Of a DNA stretch of 64,000 nt, positions 62,842-64,000 are shown one piece after another. Under the pieces are notes generated by a model. The model was given only the letters and a program-made list of their open reading frames with translations. It did not search any database and was not told where the DNA came from. The stretch spans positions 186,001 through 250,000 of the forward strand of contig QOOS01000001.1 of NCBI GenBank assembly GCA_003331425.1. Reading direction: 5' to 3'. Numbering within the stretch: the stretch's first letter is position 1; the number at the start of each line of letters is the position of its first letter. Position numbers and translations under genes: made by a program. The DNA comes from Candidatus Nitrosopumilus sp. (GTDB lineage Archaea; Thermoproteota; Nitrososphaeria; Nitrososphaerales; Nitrosopumilaceae).

Positions 62842-62915
62842 GACTATCTATGGAATTATTGATTTAAAAATAATGTCCAAAGGTTAATTAGTACTTCAAC
62901 TTTTTTTTCGAATAC

Positions 62916-63314
62916 TTGGCAAACTTCAAGCTTACAATATCAGATATCAAAGGAAAGTCTCTATCTAAGGAACTAAAAGATAGTGATGCAAATCCATTAT
63001 TAGGATTAGAATTAGGAAATGAAACAGATGCAGCAGTTGTTGGTCTTAGTGGAAAATTAAAACTAACTGGTGGTAGCGATAAATCTGGTGTTCCTATGAG
63101 AGATGATGTTCATGGTTCTGCAAGAAAACGTGTTTTACTTTCAAAAGGTGTTGGATTACAAGATGCAGAACATGGTGATCGAGTAAGAAAATTAATTCGT
63201 GGAAATATAATCTCTGAAGAAATTTATCAAATAAATTGTAAATTTGATGGTGAATTACCAGTTGAAGCACCTGCAGAAGAACCAGCTGCAGAAACTGAAG
63301 ATAAGAAAGAATAA
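62916..63314 (+). CDS. rps6e: Ribosomal protein S6e
   Basis: The 132-residue protein from a TTG start has S6e features: FKLTISDIKGKSLSKEL, LLGLELGNE and GGSDKSGVPMRDDVHGSARKRVLLSKGVGL. The tail is acidic with alanines (PAEEPAAETEDKKE). It precedes aIF2 gamma, a common archaeal gene pair. Confidence 0.94.
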   Translation: MANFKLTISDIKGKSLSKELKDSDANPLLGLELGNETDAAVVGLSGKLKLTGGSDKSGVPMRDDVHGSARKRVLLSKGVGLQDAEHGDRVRKLIRGNIISEEIYQINCKFDGELPVEAPAEEPAAETEDKKE

Positions 63315-63345
63315 CTTAACATATACCGATTCTATATTTTGACTC

Positions 63346-64000
63346 ATGCATTGGCGAGAAACGCTTCCTGATTGGTACATCAAAAAATATGGTTATCAAC
63401 CATGTGTCAATATAGGAACTTCAGGACATGTAGATCATGGAAAAACTAGTCTAATTCAAGCATTAACAGGTTCATGGACAAGTGTACATAGTCAAGAATT
63501 AAAACGTGGAATTACAATACGTGTTGGTTATTCTGATGCTGCTTTTTACAAATGTAAAACATGTGAAGAACCGCTAGGATATTCTACAACTCCAAAATGT
63601 AATAATTGTGGAGATGAAAGTGAATTATCTCGAGTTGTAAGTTTTGTAGATAGTCCTGGACACGAAAGTTTGATGGCAAATATGCTTTCAGGTTCTGCAT
63701 TGATGGATGGAGCATTATTGTTAGTTGCAGCAAATGAACAAGTTCCAAGACCACAAACAAAAGAACATCTTTTAGCTCTGCAAACTCTTGGAATTAAACA
63801 AATAGTTGTACTTCAAAATAAAGTAGATTTACTTTCTCGTGATGAAGTATTAGCAAATTATAAAGAAATTACAAAATTTGTCAAGGACACTAATGCTGAA
63901 AAATCCCCAATCATTCCAATTTCTGCTCAATCTGGTTTAAATCTTGATGCATTAATTGGTTTAATAGAATCTACGATTAAAACACCTGAACGAGATGAAA
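63346..64000 (+). CDS. eif2g: Translation initiation factor aIF2 gamma (partial)
   Basis: The first 218 residues are present; the gene runs off the right edge. Motifs are G1 GTSGHVDHGKTSLIQAL, a zinc knuckle CKTCEEPLGYSTTPKCNNC, G3 DSPGHE and G4 NKVDLL. aIF2 gamma brings initiator tRNA to the small ribosomal subunit. ATG 63346 lies 25 bases after TATA-like CATATAC in the gap with rps6e. Confidence 0.95.
   Translation, partial: MHWRETLPDWYIKKYGYQPCVNIGTSGHVDHGKTSLIQALTGSWTSVHSQELKRGITIRVGYSDAAFYKCKTCEEPLGYSTTPKCNNCGDESELSRVVSFVDSPGHESLMANMLSGSALMDGALLLVAANEQVPRPQTKEHLLALQTLGIKQIVVLQNKVDLLSRDEVLANYKEITKFVKDTNAEKSPIIPISAQSGLNLDALIGLIESTIKTPERDE

Noticed and set aside
1-64000. CRISPR arrays, insertion sequences, prophage or integrative elements
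   Set aside because: No evenly spaced repeats with spacers, no transposase, integrase or terminal inverted repeats were recognised; the repeats found are short operator-like families or a single tandem duplication.

Overview
The window is about 64 kb of AT-rich, gene-dense archaeal chromosome. Gene content points to an ammonia-oxidising thaumarchaeon of the Nitrosopumilus type: an Orc1/Cdc6 origin, the PolD small subunit, archaeal primase PriS/PriL, two ESCRT-III (CdvB-like) cell-division proteins, Cdc48, aIF2 gamma, ribosomal protein S6e, aconitase-X type phosphomevalonate dehydratase, anaerobic-type cobalamin methyltransferases and a complete urease locus with a DUR3-like urea transporter. 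The assignment is an inference from gene families; amoABC and rRNA genes are not in the window. No CRISPR array, insertion sequence, prophage or plasmid module was seen.

Layout. 1-2087: origin-proximal regulatory region with a partial gene, a membrane-anchored winged-helix protein, a short AbrB-like gene, a winged-helix gene and a 490-bp non-coding block that looks like the replication origin (two ORB-like elements, one inverted mini-ORB, five GTTAAC palindromes, an AT-rich tract). 2088-13251: orc1/cdc6, PolD small subunit, cbiE, a secreted cyclophilin, NDH-2-like oxidoreductase, Hsp20 and Cdc48. 13252-20646: divergent urease locus (ureD-G-F-E on minus; ureA-B-C plus the urea transporter on plus). 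20648-28961: small zinc, membrane and ion-handling genes, CrcB, an antiporter, hemerythrin, cysC and cysQ, a GC-rich structured RNA candidate, ESCRT-III paralogue 1 and a coiled-coil gene. 29193-31562: winged-helix and membrane-sensor operon. 31607-38377: preQ0 synthesis (queE, folE, queC), thrB, a GPN GTPase, a UPF0104-like membrane protein and an SDR. 38531-43562: glycosyltransferase, degenerate ThiI homologue, APS reductase and ATP sulfurylase. 43549-53336: Nth, phosphomevalonate dehydratase, RqcH/NEMF, cbiT, cbiL and cbiF, a racemase-like protein lacking both catalytic cysteines, ESCRT-III paralogue 2. 53411-64000: GlyRS, endonuclease IV, PriL/PriS, UPF0182, GuaA amidotransferase subunit, C39-like/TPR protein, tRNA-Gly(CCC), two tiny zinc-ribbon genes, S6e and the start of aIF2 gamma.

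Functional themes. Urea import and hydrolysis would supply ammonia and CO2. Sat, CysC, APS reductase and CysQ form a sulfate activation and reduction set split over two loci. CbiE, CbiT, CbiL and CbiF belong to one corrin pathway but lie in three places. Genes are packed tightly, with many tail-to-tail overlaps of 4-24 bp, many TTG/GTG starts, and several starts about 25-30 bp after a TATA-like box, as expected for leaderless archaeal transcripts.

The most unusual signals are the origin architecture with its TGTTAACA and TGTGATT repeat families, three GC-rich intergenic structured elements (27170-27297, 38439-38506, 50152-50207), the racemase-fold protein with both cysteines changed to serine, the ThiI-like protein without a PP-loop, the near-identical DNA around both Cdc48 Walker A motifs, and the shared CFI-box-like C-terminal domain on two otherwise unrelated exported proteins.
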